Assembly: GCF_016097555.1 (NCBI RefSeq)
Contig: NC_054712.1
Location: forward strand, 59,698,150-59,762,149
DNA length: 64,000 bases
Reading direction: 5' to 3'
Origin: Gigantopelta aegis
Lineage: Eukaryota > Mollusca > Gastropoda > Neomphalida > Peltospiridae
Both the position numbers and the translations under genes were made by a program. The notes under the pieces are model-generated. The model made no database searches. It was not told the origin of the DNA and was given only the letters and a program-made list of their open reading frames with translations. Each line of letters begins with the position of its first letter. Position 1 is the first letter of the stretch. Shown here piece by piece: positions 1 through 11,656 of this stretch.

Positions 1-545
1 CACCCCCTCCAAATACAGTATGTACTTTTGTTTTTCTTAAATGCATATATTGGATGTATTCACTGCGTGGGCAAATCATAGATACATTTATTTTAGTCCT
101 TGGTCCAAATATTTGGTAAATAAATCAAAAAACTAATTTTGGTGCCGAATCCTCCCAGAATGAGCTACGAATGGTGGTCATAAGTAGTTATAAACACTGC
201 TTTTATAAAATAACGCATAGGGACCACTCACACCGGTTATCCTCTGGAAGTCAGTATATGAAGTGGCAAAAACCGCCATTCAAGAACCCACTATAATGTT
301 GAAAAAATTGACATATTTGTTGTGACATCTATCTCACCCCACCACTCCAAATACAAGATGTACATATAAACACAAATGCATATATCGTATGTATTCACTG
401 TGTGGCGAATCACAGGCACATTTATTTTAGTCCTTGGACCAAATATTCAGAAAATTAAATGAAAAAACTAATTTTGTGGTCGAATCCTCCCAGAATGAGT
501 TTTTGACAAATGGTGGGTCATAAGTGGTCAAATAAAGTCAGTTTT
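1..545. repeat. two-copy direct repeat, unit about 335 bp
   Basis: Two related segments follow each other, roughly 1-225 and 338-545. Both carry the same order of landmarks: a CACCCC stretch, AAATGCATATAT, TGTATTCACTG, TTTATTTTAGTCCTTGG, CGAATCCTCCCAGAATGAG and a GGTCATAAGT motif. They differ by scattered substitutions and small gaps. The first copy is probably cut by the window edge. No coding potential was seen. Confidence 0.7.
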
Positions 546-560
546 TATTACTCAACACCT

Positions 561-1350
561 AGGGCCCTACTGACGGGGACGGGGCCCTACTGATGGGGAC
601 GGGGCCCTACTGACGGGGACGGGGCCCTACTGACGGGGACGGGGCGCTACTGACGTGGACGGGGCCCTACTGACGTGGACGGGGTCCTACTGGTGGGGCC
701 CTACTGACGGGGACGGGGCCCTACTAACGGGGCCCTACTGACGGGGCCCTACTGATGGGGCCCCTACTGATGGGGACGGACGGCCCTACTACTGACGGGG
801 CCCTACGGGGCCCTACTGACGGGACGGGGCCCTACTGGGGCCCTACTGATGGGGCCCTACTGACGTGGACGGGGCCCTACTGACGTGGACGGGGCCCTAC
901 TGACGGGGACGGGGCCCTACTGACGGGGACGGGGCCCTACTGATGGGGCCCTACTGACGGGGACGGGGCCCTACTGACGGGGACGGGGCCCTACTGATGG
1001 GGCCCTACTGACGTGGACGGGGCCCTACTGACGTGGACGGGGCCCTACTGACGGGGACGGGGCCCTACTGACGGGGACGGGGCCCTACTGATGGGGCCCT
1101 ACTGACGTGGACGGGGCCCTACTGACGTGGACGGGGCCCTACTGACGTGGACGGGGCCCTACTGACGTGGACGGGGCCCTACTGACGGGGACGGGGCCCT
1201 ACTGATGTGGGGGGCCCTACTGACGTGGACGGGGCCCTACTGACGTGGACGGGGCCCTACTGACGTGGACGGGGCCCTACTGACGGGGACGGGGCCCTAC
1301 TGACGGGGACGGGGCCCTACTGACGTGGACGGGGCCCTACTGACGGGGAC
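561..1350. repeat. GC-rich minisatellite, 20-bp unit
   Basis: About 40 tandem units of a 20-bp sequence resembling GGGGCCCTACTGACGGGGAC, with GACGTGGAC and GATGGGG variants and some shortened units. It is strongly G-rich on the plus strand and stands out from the AT-rich surroundings. GGGGCCC in each unit is locally self-complementary. The array stops at the remnant of a SINE head (1349-1411). Confidence 0.93.
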
Positions 1351-1411
1351 CGAGACCCACTCTACATCAGGTGAGTCCTTTACCACTGGGTTATGTCCCA
1401 CCACCACCATA
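1349..1411 (-). mobile_element. SINE head fragment
   Basis: The segment resembles the reverse complement of the tRNA-like 5' part of the window's SINEs (ACCACTGGGTTATGTCCCACC, compared with CCACTGGGCTACGTCCCGCC in better copies). The body and tail are missing because the 20-bp array abuts it. Confidence 0.5.
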
Positions 1412-1424
1412 CAAAGAAAAAACA

Positions 1425-1690
1425 GTTTGTTTTGTTTAACGACACCACTAGAGCACATTGATTTATTAATCATCTGCTATTGGATGTCAAACATTTGGTA
1501 ATTTTGACATACAGTCTTAGAGTAAACCCACTACATTTTTCCATCTGTAGCAAGGGATCTTTTATATGCACCACCTAACAGACAGGATAGCACATACCAC
1601 AGCCTTTGGTGCCTAATGTGGCCACCAATGGGAATTGATTCTAGACCCACCAGACATCAGATTTACCACTGGGCTACATCCCACCCCAAC
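1425..1690 (-). mobile_element. tRNA-headed SINE, family S1
   Basis: On the plus strand it starts with the complement of the 3' tail (GTTTGTTTTGTTTAACGACA), then the body motifs ATTGGATGTCAAACATTTGG and GGGATCTTTTATATGCACCA, and ends in the complement of the tRNA-like head (GGGCTACATCCCACCCC). It is therefore a minus-strand SINE. The same order occurs in about ten other copies in this window. A few short internal deletions are visible. Confidence 0.85.
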
Positions 1691-3650
1691 CCTACAAAGG
1701 AAAGAATACCAATTTTATTAATAATAACAAAGCCATCACAGTAATTATATCGGTCATATTTATTGTAATAAATACGTGGAACATAATTTGGAAAATAGCT
1801 TTGATACAATGCAAACATTTTGTTTGGGGTGACAGATTAAATACAAAAAATGTGCACAAAATTCACTTACATTCCATCAGTGGAGAATTTCAACGATACT
1901 GTACATGTAAAATGCTGGCATTACTGAATGTATGCATCATTCATAAAAGCACCAATCAAGCATGTCAAAATTTCAAAAACAGTAATATCACATCTAAACA
2001 TTTACAACTAAATAGAAATAGAAAATTGCACCATGTATTAGTGTTTCCATCATCTTAAACCACATGTGGATCAAGTGCCATAGCAAGCCATTATTTTGTT
2101 TCTGGAGGGTCATACCGATTTTGATGGCCAAATGGTCTTATGTCTGAGGGTGGCCAGTAAAAGTGGGAAACATCAGGGTGAACCTATCATTGTATTGGAG
2201 AGAGAACTGAACACATGTATTCCTTTGTATAAAAAACAAAATGGAGTGTGGGTGGTGGTGGTGGCCCTTGTGATGCATATTACCCTTTAAACTACTACCC
2301 GCAAAAGGAAAAGGAAAAAGGAATGGGGCAGTGTTGTACAGAATTCTGAACCCAGTACTACAAATCTTGTAACAGAGACCCGGTAAAAATTACACAAGTA
2401 CAATTTACACACCGGTGTAAACTTTTATTTGCCGTCTGTTTACCAAAAATTCCATGTAACAACCATTCAGTCACCAAATGTTTCAAATACTAGAATTTGA
2501 CAACTGAAGTCAAATTGCTCGTCATTTCAAGTTTCAATTTAAAATTTGATTGTGTGATTTTAAGTTTCATTTTTAAATTTGATTCCAAATCAGATCTTGT
2601 CAGCTTTAGAAATAATTATTCAATCTTATAATAAAGCTTGGGATTTGACCACAAAATACAAGAAAACTAAACACCATAACTGAAAATGTACATCTACTTG
2701 GCAGAACCGGACTACTTCGTTGTTACAACCATCAAATATTTCCCATCATGGAATTATTTTGAGCAACACTTTAACATGTATCTAGATTACATGCAGGTTA
2801 TTTGTTCAATGTAATATCATTCATAATACACATCAAGACGTAAAAATTGTCAATATGACACACAAAGGAAAAAAAAAAAAAGTATTTTCATTCAGATTGT
2901 TTCACTATTAAAAAGAGAGCGAATATCAAACATATCATACTAAAGTGTAAATGTACAATTTCTTTCCATTCATGAAAATATCAGTATATTGAGCCACAAA
3001 CATACATGTATAAACTGTAAATCACAGATAAAATATTTTGTAGAGTACAAAAGTTGTTTTTCAGTCAATTACAGGCTAGTGCTGATAAATGCAGTGTTCA
3101 CCTCTTCTCTATATCCATATTTACATACATAACAGATTGTCTGATAATACACAGAAATGATGACATCACTCACCTAAAATAAAATTCAAGTGAGTTTAGG
3201 AAGTGACAAGCTAAATATTATCCAAGACACCATGACTTTGGTCTTGAATCTGTAGGTAGGTTTTAGGTTTTTTCTTCAATTGACAAAAAAAGTATCCTGA
3301 CAATGCAGTCATCCATTTATCTTTTAATAATTCCATTTTTAATCATAAAAATCCTGTTTATGACTGGCTTTGATTTTCTACCAAAAATTAGTTCAATAAT
3401 AGTGTCCATATATATATTTGCAAAACTTGTGACCTTCATTTTAATAGACACTAATAAAATTATCTATATTTTCATTGTAATGTGCATTATAAAACTGCTA
3501 ATGATCCAAACAAGTGTTTAAGTTTTTGTATGAACTATATTAGTGTTCAATGTACTGACTAAACTTACAACACCGGTTTATTTCACTAGCTAACAATAAA
3601 TACAACTATATTAACTCTCAACCTTAACTTGTCTCTGTAGGACAAATATC
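1691..3650. other. AT-rich sequence, nothing recognised
   Basis: No exon, transposon end or tandem repeat was recognised here. Short open frames (for example 1801-2058, 2096-2290 and 3303-3521) lack similarity to known families and look like chance. Minus-strand AATAAA-like signals near 1750-1770 could be the 3' end of an unseen minus-strand transcript, but nothing else supports one. Confidence 0.5.
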
Positions 3651-3652
3651 TG

Positions 3653-4677
3653 TGCATTTTTACTTGTCCGATCTGAAACATACATGTCCAACACAAATAG
3701 TTTTACTTGTCCGATCTGAAACGTACATTTCCAACACAAATAGTTTTACTTGTCCGATCTGGAACGTACATGTCCAACACAAATAGTTTTACTTGTCTGA
3801 TCTCAAACATACAGGTCCAACACAAATAGTTTTACTTGTCCGATCTCAAACATACATGTCCAACACAAATAGTTTTACTTGTCCGATCTCAAACATACAT
3901 GTCCAACACAAATAGTTTTACTTGTCCGATACACATGTCCAACACAAATAGTTTTACTTGTCCGATCTCAAACATACAGGTCCAACACAAATAGTTTTAC
4001 TTGTCCGATCTCAAACATACATGTCCAACACAAATAGTTTTACTTGTCCGATCTGAAACGTACATGTCCAACACAAATAGTTTTACTTGTCCGATCTCAA
4101 ACATACATGTCCAACACAAATAGTTTTACTTGTCCGATCTAAAACGTACATGTCCAACACAAATAGTTTTACTTGTCCGATCTCAAACATACAGGTCCAA
4201 CACAAATAGTTTTACTTGTCCGATCTCAAACATACATGTCCAACACAAATAGTTTTACTTGTCCGATCTGAAACGTACATGTCCAACACAAATAGTTTTA
4301 CTTGTCCAATCTCAAACATACATGTCCAACACAAATAGTTTTACTTGTCCGATCTCAAACATACAGAACACAAATAGTTTTACTTGTCCGATCTCAACAT
4401 ACATGTCCAACACAAATAGTTTTACTTGTCCGATCTGAAACGTACATGTCCAACACAAATAGTTTTACTTGTCCAATCTCAAACATACATGTCCAACACA
4501 AATAGTTTTACTTGTCCGATCTCAAACATACAGGTCCAACACAAATAGTTTTACTTGTCCGATCTCAAACATACATGTCCAACACAAATAGTTTTACTTG
4601 TCCGATCTGAAACGTACATGTCCAACACAAATAGTTTTACTTGTCCAATCTCAAACATACATGTCCAACACAAATAT
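3653..4677. repeat. minisatellite, 43-bp unit
   Basis: About 24 tandem units, each containing CTTGTCCGATCT, AAACATACATGTCC and AACACAAATAGTTTTA. Variation is mostly CTCAAACAT versus CTGAAACGT, plus ATGTCC versus AGGTCC, and two shortened units (near 3930 and 4370). The CTTGTCC motif also occurs next to the end of a CAGTG-type element near 23930, so the unit may derive from such an element. That origin is inference. Confidence 0.93.
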
Positions 4678-4807
4678 TTTTGACATCATATTTACAAGAA
4701 CAAGAATTCCAAAGGATTAAATGTCTTGTCAATCGTAAACTTATTTGGTATCAGTGACAGTTACAATCTAAATATGTTTAGCTCAATGCATGTTAAAAAA
4801 ATATATA

Positions 4808-6373
4808 CAGTGAAACCTGTCTAAACCGAACTCTGAACATACCAAAATCCTGTCAAAACCAACCAAATTTCATGGTCCCGAATTTGTTATTTAAACCATG
4901 TATTAAAAACCTGATAAAATTGGAACCTGTCCATTTCGGAAACCGGAGTAATTTTTGTTTCAGAAATGTAAAATCCTTAATTAATTAATGTGAACAAACC
5001 GGTGTAGTGTAAACGAATGAAGAGTTAACTTAACAAAAACACAACTTCCAGAAAACAATGCTAACAAGAATTTGTGCTATGCAGCATCCAGTGTTACATC
5101 ACGGGTCACCGATTTCCGCGGTCTCAGCCCAACTTAGCAGACAGGGTCATTAGTTATATAATGCTTGACTGTTTTCAACTGGACTGTGCAAATTCTTTTT
5201 ATCTTCAGACAAATGTCAGATACTCACACATTTGGATTTCCACCTTTGAATTTTCGTCACTGCGCTATAATGAAATACTGACACACTAAGAGCAAAATGC
5301 TAGAAACAACTATAGTCCGTCCTACAGGGAACACCTTTTTTCATACCATGAAATTTACTAGAAGTTATTTATTTCTGAGCAGATTGTTTTCTAAATTGCA
5401 CGCAAATTGTTTTATATTTTTGTTAATTTCCAAAACACTTTTACTTTTCTTTTTACATCAAACCAAACTGAAATTATGGAGGAGGATGGGACAGACTATA
5501 ACTTAAGAGTTAATTTGTATTTTATCCTATAACTTACCCATGATATCCATGTCATAAACCCATGTGATAATTTTGTGTATTAACCCGGTTAATAATGGTA
5601 TGCAAATTTGCCAGGTCTCTACGTAATGTGTTGCTGTGGATGGGTCATTTGTTTACAGGCCAACAAGACCTGTATACCTGAGCAGAACGTTTTCAAAGAT
5701 TTCGTTAAAATGTGTGACGTCAAACTAATTTGTGCTAATCGTGACGACGTCATATTACCGATGGCGGCGACTTTAGTACTGTGATTTACTCAAAATTGAA
5801 CTAAAATGTTATTTTAAAAGTGTTATAGGATAAATAGAATTCGCTACTCGTGTTTTTTAATATGTAAAATCACAACCTCGTCTAGTTAATCGGTATTGGT
5901 CTCAGCAGAGCCTCGACAAATACTGATTAACACAGACTCGGTTGATATTTTACATATTAAAAAATACTCGTGACAAATTCTCTATTTATACACTAAATAC
6001 AAACCAAATCTTTTCTACGATAGAAACGAAAAATACACACACTGAATTTTGATTAGGAAGAACAAAAATGTCTCGGCCACCACAGACTAAAAGTAGACGT
6101 GTGGCATTATGTCATTTTGCAACCTTAATTGTGGTAAAAATGTTGGAATTGTGGTTGCTTTTATTTGTGTTTTAATGTCGGTTCATAAATAATAAAGATA
6201 CATAACAAAATTGGGATATAGCGACATTATCATTAGTCACAGTCACATTTATTCAGCAATTCGATACCGATGTCAAGGGAAAATAACTCTGTATTGTAAA
6301 ATCTGACCCTGTAAACACCGGATCCGGTCAATATTAGGTCTCCGACATGATCTGGTTTAGACAGGTTTCACTG
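4808..6373. mobile_element. inverted-repeat DNA transposon, non-autonomous
   Basis: The left end CAGTGAAACCTGTCTAAACC follows TA. The right end at 6354-6373 is its near-exact reverse complement (GGTTTAGACAGGTTTCACTG). The right flank is GA rather than TA, so the target duplication is damaged on one side. The 1.57-kb interior has no recognisable transposase. The TA on one side and the CAGTG start fit the Tc1/mariner/pogo group, but this is a guess. A foldback element lies inside at about 5827-5992. Confidence 0.65.
5827..5992. mobile_element. foldback MITE inside the 4808-6373 element
   Basis: Two arms of about 70 bp are inverted copies of one another. The left arm has ATAAATAGAATTCGCTACTCG and TTTTTTAATATGTAAAAT. 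The right arm has ATTTTACATATTAAAAAA and CTCTATTTAT. The centre is only a few tens of bases, so the whole segment could fold into one long hairpin. No coding content. Confidence 0.6.
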
Positions 6374-6988
6374 GATTTTTTTTTTTTATTAAGATGTTAA
6401 TGATATTCATAGATTTAACTATAAACAAAATTTTATTAACGTACGATTTAATAGTTTGTAAGAAATGTATCAAAACAAAATGTGAAACTTTTGCTTTGAG
6501 CTAAAACTTGTAGTAAAATATCAGGTGATGACATTACATGTGTAGAGTATAATGAACGAGTTACTAGTTATTATCAAATGTATGTCCTGAGTGAAGTAAA
6601 TGCCGTTATACACCAAATACACTGACACCACTATGGCTTGTATACTACACTTGACATGGTACTATAACATTATTACCAACAGATCTGATACCAAAGTTAG
6701 GTGACAAAATCAGTTGATATTGAATCCTAAGGCAGTCACAATTTCAACACTTTATTTTTAAATTTCAACTATTCATTAACCACCAGATAATATTAACCAA
6801 CGACAGTGTTATCACGTACAAATTAGGTTGTAGAAAACTTCAACCTCTGGTCAGAACGCATTTATTCTATACCCCATGGACATGATAAACAAAAAACTGT
6901 CACCTGTCATGTATGTCCTGAGTTTTCTTCTATTTTAACAATTTTCAAACCAATAGAACATTTTTTAATCACTAAAATAGAAAATTAT
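6374..6988. other. AT-rich sequence, nothing recognised
   Basis: Intergenic or intronic AT-rich DNA between two transposons. No open frame, repeat or splice-flanked exon was recognised. Confidence 0.5.
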
Positions 6989-6993
6989 ATGTG

Positions 6994-7408
6994 CAGGGCT
7001 TCTAGATTATGGTAGCCCCACTCCCATGGCTAGTGATATTCAATGTTGGGCTAGTAAATAACTACTAGTGCCATGTCTGACAGGGCTTCTAGATTATGGT
7101 AGCCCCACTCCCATGGCTAGTGATATTCAATGTTGGGCTAGTCAATAACTACTAGTGCCATGCCCGACAGAGCTTCTAGATTATGGTAGCCCCACTCCCA
7201 TGGCTAGTGATATTCAATGTTGGGCTAGTCAATAACTACTGTTGCCATGCCAGACAGGGCTTCTAGATTATGGTAGCCCCACTCCCATGGCTAGTGATAT
7301 TCAATGTTGGGCTAGTAAATAACTACTAGTGCCATGTCTGACAGGGCTTCTAGATTATGGTAGCCCCACTCCCATGGCTAGTGATATTCAATGTTGGGCT
7401 AGTAAATG
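6994..7408. repeat. 87-bp tandem repeat including the element's own terminus
   Basis: Units begin at 6994, 7081, 7168, 7255 and 7342, each starting with CAGGGCTTCTAG (CAGAGCTTCTAG in the third). The transposon's left inverted repeat is therefore present five times in a row. Units differ by only a few bases, so the amplification is recent compared with the element's other copies. Confidence 0.9.
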
Positions 7409-7757
7409 GCTAGTGAAAAAAAATAAGTCAAATATTGCAGTTAAGTCTACTTTGTAAATATGAATATCCTGTCCCCACCCCAACCACCCAATGTTAGTGT
7501 TTTTAAGCAGTATCTCCCTCTTTAGGTGACATATCTGATTATTACTATTATTTAGTAAAGTAGGGCTAGTGAATTTTTAATTGTGGCTAGTAAATGTTTT
7601 AAATCACTGATCCCATGGCTAGTGGATTTTTAATTGTGGCTAGTAAATGTTTTAAATCACTGATCCCATGGCTAGTGAATTTTTAATTGTGGCTAGTAAA
7701 TGTTTTAAAACACTGATCCCATGGCTAGTGGATTTTATAAAAATTCTAGAAGCCCTG
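6994..7757. mobile_element. CAGGG-ended non-autonomous element with 5-bp target duplication
   Basis: The left end is CAGGGCTTCTAGA and the right end TCTAGAAGCCCTG, perfect inverted repeats of 13 bp. Both are flanked by ATGTG (6989-6993 and 7758-7762). The interior is dominated by two tandem arrays: an 87-bp unit from the left end (6994-7408) and a 53-bp unit towards the right (about 7564-7725). GGCTAGT is sprinkled throughout. CAGGG ends recall the hAT superfamily, but hAT normally makes 8-bp duplications. The 5-bp value fits the hAT5 type. There is no transposase. Related fragments lie at 18296-19590 and 24653-24981. Confidence 0.75.
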
Positions 7758-8000
7758 ATGTGAAATGCATTTTCTGGTTTAGAATATCAGTATTTGTATC
7801 AGTGATATAATACCTACGATCAAATCCAGTCTACTTTGTGAAAATTATTTTCTGCAACAAAAAAAAAGGGGAAAAATCACATTCCTGTTGTATATACAAA
7901 GTGTTTCTGATCACCTGAACGTTACTAGAATCCAAAACCAGATTTTACCTCCCAATAATTTCATTCATACCAAAAAATATATATATTAGGAAGTAAAACG

Positions 8001-8560
8001 AAGTTTTAGCTACTACAAACACTAGAACGATGAGAACGCACTGACTATACAGATGCTGATCATTCTGAAGTTTTAGCTACTACAAACACTAGAACGATGA
8101 GAAACACACTGAATATACAGATGCGGATCATTCTGAAGTTTTAGCTACTACAAACACTAGAACGATGAGAAACACACTGAATATACAGATGCGGATCATT
8201 CTGAAGTTTTAGCTACTACAAACACTAGAATGATGAGAAACACACAGAATATACAGATGCCGATCATTCTGAAGTTTTAGCTACTACAAACACTAGAATG
8301 ATGAGAAACACACTGAATATACAGACGCCGATCATTCTGAAGTTTTAGTTACTACAAACACTAGAATGATGAGAAACACACTGAATATACAGACGCTGAT
8401 CATTCTGAAGTTTTAGCTACTACAAACACTAGAATGATGAGAAACACACTGAATATACAGACGCCGATCATTCTGAAGTTTTAGTTACTACAAACACTAG
8501 AATGATGAGAAACACACTGAATATACAGACGCTGATCATTCTGAAGTTTTAGCTACCGTA
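8001..8560. repeat. satellite, 68-bp unit (left part)
   Basis: About eight units, each with GTTTTAGCTACTACAAACAC, TAGAATGATGAGAAACACAC and GATCATTCTGAA. Unit starts at 8001, 8068 and 8136 give the period. The array resumes at 9584-9705 after a transposon, so the two parts were one array. Confidence 0.92.
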
Positions 8561-9583
8561 TATTGCTGTGTATTAACCGACTCCTTGGATAAGCCGACAT
8601 CTTAGTTTGACCCTAAATATCCAGTACAAAATCATCGGCCTTGTGTATAAGCCGAAGTCATCTTTTGTCCAGCTGTATGTTGTATCGATTTCAATAATAC
8701 TGTCAACAAATAGACATGTGCTTTTCTTGTTCATTACATTTGTTTTCCCTTTAATTATTACAAACACGGTAACCGCGATCGCAATAAATCATCAATGTGG
8801 CAATGCTAACATCTACCATGCCGTGAAAAATAACTTAGAATTGATAAAGCATACCAGGAAAATAAATAATTCAAGCTGTAACAACATATCACTGCACATA
8901 AGTAATTAATTTATTCACTGGACAGCAAAAAGTAAAATCATTGAGGCATGTTTAATCCCTCAACACCCACACACAAACAAAAGATCATGTGGTCCATGAC
9001 TGCAGCTGTTCACTGTATATGGTATGGTCATGTGACAATAGTGGGAGTAATTATCTTGAAATTCATGTTGTTTTTTCAGTCCGTAATGTTAATAATGAGC
9101 TTAATTTATTTATGGCATTACTTTACAGTTTAATGTACCCTCCCAACAAAACAATAATATTAGAAATATAATACTTGTTTGAAGAAAAAACACCGTTTTG
9201 TAACTTAGACTTGCTATATGAAAGACTGGTCCAAGCACAGGTCAAACAAAGATGGCGGTCAGTTGGAAAGAATATGTTTTTACCATTGAAATGACAATAA
9301 AACAAGTAATTTTTTATTATTATTCATCAAACTGATAATGCATTCAAGAATAAAAAATTGCATAATATTGCATGATGGGGTGTTTTATTTATACTGTGCA
9401 CAAATTATTGTTACATAATCTGTGAAAGGCTAAGGGTCTGATCAAAATTTGTAAGTCACGGTCGGGAGTATTTTAGATCGAAATTTTATGCTCCAATTTG
9501 TTGCCTCCGTGTATAAGCCGACTCTCTTCTTTTGGAAAGTGTTTCTAGACTTCAAAAGTCAGCTAATACACGGCAATATACAG
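8556..9583. mobile_element. 1.03-kb TA-flanked inverted-repeat element inserted in the 68-bp satellite
   Basis: The ends are inverted repeats of about 28 bp: left CCGTATATTGCTGTGTATTA, right TAATACACGGCAATATACAG. It is flanked by TA on both sides (8554-8555 and 9584-9585). Removing it rejoins the satellite unit as AGCTA/CTATAAACAC, one base from the consensus AGCTACTACAAACAC. TA duplication fits the Tc1/mariner or pogo group. The interior has short open frames (100 aa at 8607-8909) with no recognised transposase, so it is probably non-autonomous. GTGTATAAGCCGA recurs near both ends. Confidence 0.85.
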
Positions 9584-9705
9584 TACTATAAACACTAGAA
9601 TGATGAGAAAGACATTAATATACAGACGCTGATCATTCTGAAGTTTTAGCTACTACAAACACTAGAATGATGAGAAACACACTGAATATACAGACACTGA
9701 TATTA
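9584..9705. repeat. satellite, 68-bp unit (right part)
   Basis: Nearly two further units of the 8001 array, with the same ACACTAGAATGATGAGAAA core. They continue in phase after the inserted element. Confidence 0.9.
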
Positions 9706-9728
9706 AAAAAAATATATATAAAAAATTA

Positions 9729-10430
9729 ATGTTTAATTTTAGTTCTGACTACTGCAGGCGAGATATCTCGCCCGACGTCACGTCAGTCGATATACTGTAC
9801 ACTGTATACAGTGCATTCCCCAATTCATATTTCCCGCCGTTTTGCACACGACATTCACCGGAAAGGGAAATATAATTAAAGAAAAAAGATTTTTTTTCAA
9901 AATGGTGGTTTTTGTTTTGATTTTTTCAATTGAAAATACCTTGAAATTTTGAGTTCAAAAAGTGATTTTCGGCAAGTATTTTCGCTTGACAACAATGGCG
10001 GCTCGTCGCAGTAATTTTCAGGGATCGATAGCTGATTGTAACAGCTAATTTGATAATAAATTTGATCGTTTTACCAACAACGAAAATTACCAAATATTGC
10101 AATATGAATCGTAGTTCGGGTTTCAAAAAAAATTATGGTCAGAAAACCACTGTTATCGGGAATAATGGACATAAATACTGGACAGCTGGCCACAAATGCC
10201 CGTAAGTAAACGCATCTTTTTTGATTTTTTGCCTAATTTTAATCACCATTAGCCGATCTAAAATAATAAAAATTACAAAAAAAGACACGAAAATAATACT
10301 TACCGATTCATATATGAACTTTATTTCATGTATTTATGAAACATTTAAGTGAATATATGTGAGTAAAAATTATAAACTTGTACCCACTCAACGTGGTTTT
10401 TGTTCAAAATTAATCCAGTAGTCTAAAGGT
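9729..10430. mobile_element. possible degraded inverted-repeat element
   Basis: GACTACTG occurs at the left (about 9747) and its complement CAGTAGTC at the right (about 10418), both beside AATTTT/AAAATT stretches. The inverted match is only about 9 bp, so this is tentative. The left part holds a perfect palindrome, GGCGAGATATCTCGCC. No coding region was recognised. Confidence 0.25.
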
Positions 10431-11534
10431 TAAGAATCTGCTGGTGAGAAATTTTTTCAAATGACAGCAAACTCAAGACAGTCCCTTTAATGACACCTGT
10501 GTTATACACTGTATTAACAGTGACACTGTTATACATTGTTAACAGTGATATCTGTGTTATACACTGTATTAACAGTGACAAATGTATTAATGAGATGCTA
10601 GAGACCAACAGTGTATTTTACAGGTAATGACAGTCCCAGATCCGATTATATGGAGGAGTGGGGAATGGGGCACTGTAATTATTATTTTATGCCTGGTGGA
10701 ACTGCCTTTTTTTTTCCCTCCATACATACACATAGTTTAAATAAAAATGTATTATATTAATGCTGAATTTATATGGGCGATGGGTATATACATAAGACAA
10801 GAATTTGTCAACCATAAACTTCTTTGATGTCCCTTACAAATCCATCCATAGATGTCAATCTTAATGTGTTAAAAAAAACAATTCAATAATAATAATAATA
10901 ATAATAATAAACTAAAAAAAAGAAGAAAAAGTCAAAAATTGTTTTAATTTAACTGATTTTTTTCTTTTTTACATGCTTCATTATAAACATTCATAGGTGC
11001 AACTATAAAGCTAGTTTAAATAACGTATAGTTTACACTTTGTGAGAAATGGAGTCAACGCGAAATTAGCACAGAGCTCAGCGCAAAGTATTACAATTAAA
11101 AAGTTTTATTTAATTTTAAAAAATTTACATAATATATTGTGATGAACATCCACAGGTGCAACTATAAACAGTTTCACATAAGTAGGATTTATAGTTTAAA
11201 GACAGTGAAAAATGGAACTAAAAGTGAAAGGTTAACATTTACCGTAACACAAACATTGATGTAGCCACACACGATGAAAAAGTAATACCTACATGTTGTC
11301 TTTTTATACTACAAAAAGTGCCTTCCCTGAACCACGTAATGAATTCGGTAATGACCTAAACAGAAGCCGACAGGAACCAGTGCTATCACAGCTGACCACC
11401 TCAAACAGAACTGCACAGTGTATTACAGTAGTCAGAGATACAAGTCTTTTTCACATCACTGAGTAAACTGTAGGACACACAGACAAAACATCCACAAAAT
11501 ATCGGCACCATTATTTCCCGGCTCACGAGAGACA
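10431..11534. other. AT-rich region downstream of UBE2C, including its likely 3' UTR
   Basis: A small tandem repeat based on GTTATACACTGTATTAACAGTGA occurs at about 10500-10580 and an AAT microsatellite at about 10888-10911. The part nearest 11534 is the likely 3' untranslated region of UBE2C. A minus-strand AATAAA signal at 11105-11110, about 425 bases past the stop, is one possible cleavage signal. Others occur further on. Confidence 0.45.
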
Positions 11535-11656
11535 TCATGTTTTCGCTTTGCTGACCACATCCCTGTGGTACTTGTCGTGGAGGTATTTCTTGTACGCTAC
11601 TTTGTTTGGCCACAAGTCTGCCGCGTGAGTGTTCAAAGGGCTGTCAATGTTGGGCT
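11535..11656 (-). CDS. UBE2C: UBE2C last coding exon
   Basis: The acceptor TTTTCAG precedes the exon. The first two bases (AG) complete a Glu codon begun by the previous exon's last G. The exon then reads [26 protein letters not shown] and ends VVSKAKT with TGA at 11537-11535. Length is 2 nt plus 39 codons plus stop. The C-terminal tail is variable in this family, so the KAKT end is not unusual. Confidence 0.95.

Noticed and set aside
5074-5506. Two short plus-strand frames inside the 4808-6373 transposon
   Set aside because: No DDE-type motif or helix-turn-helix pattern. Length and composition are as expected by chance in AT-rich DNA.
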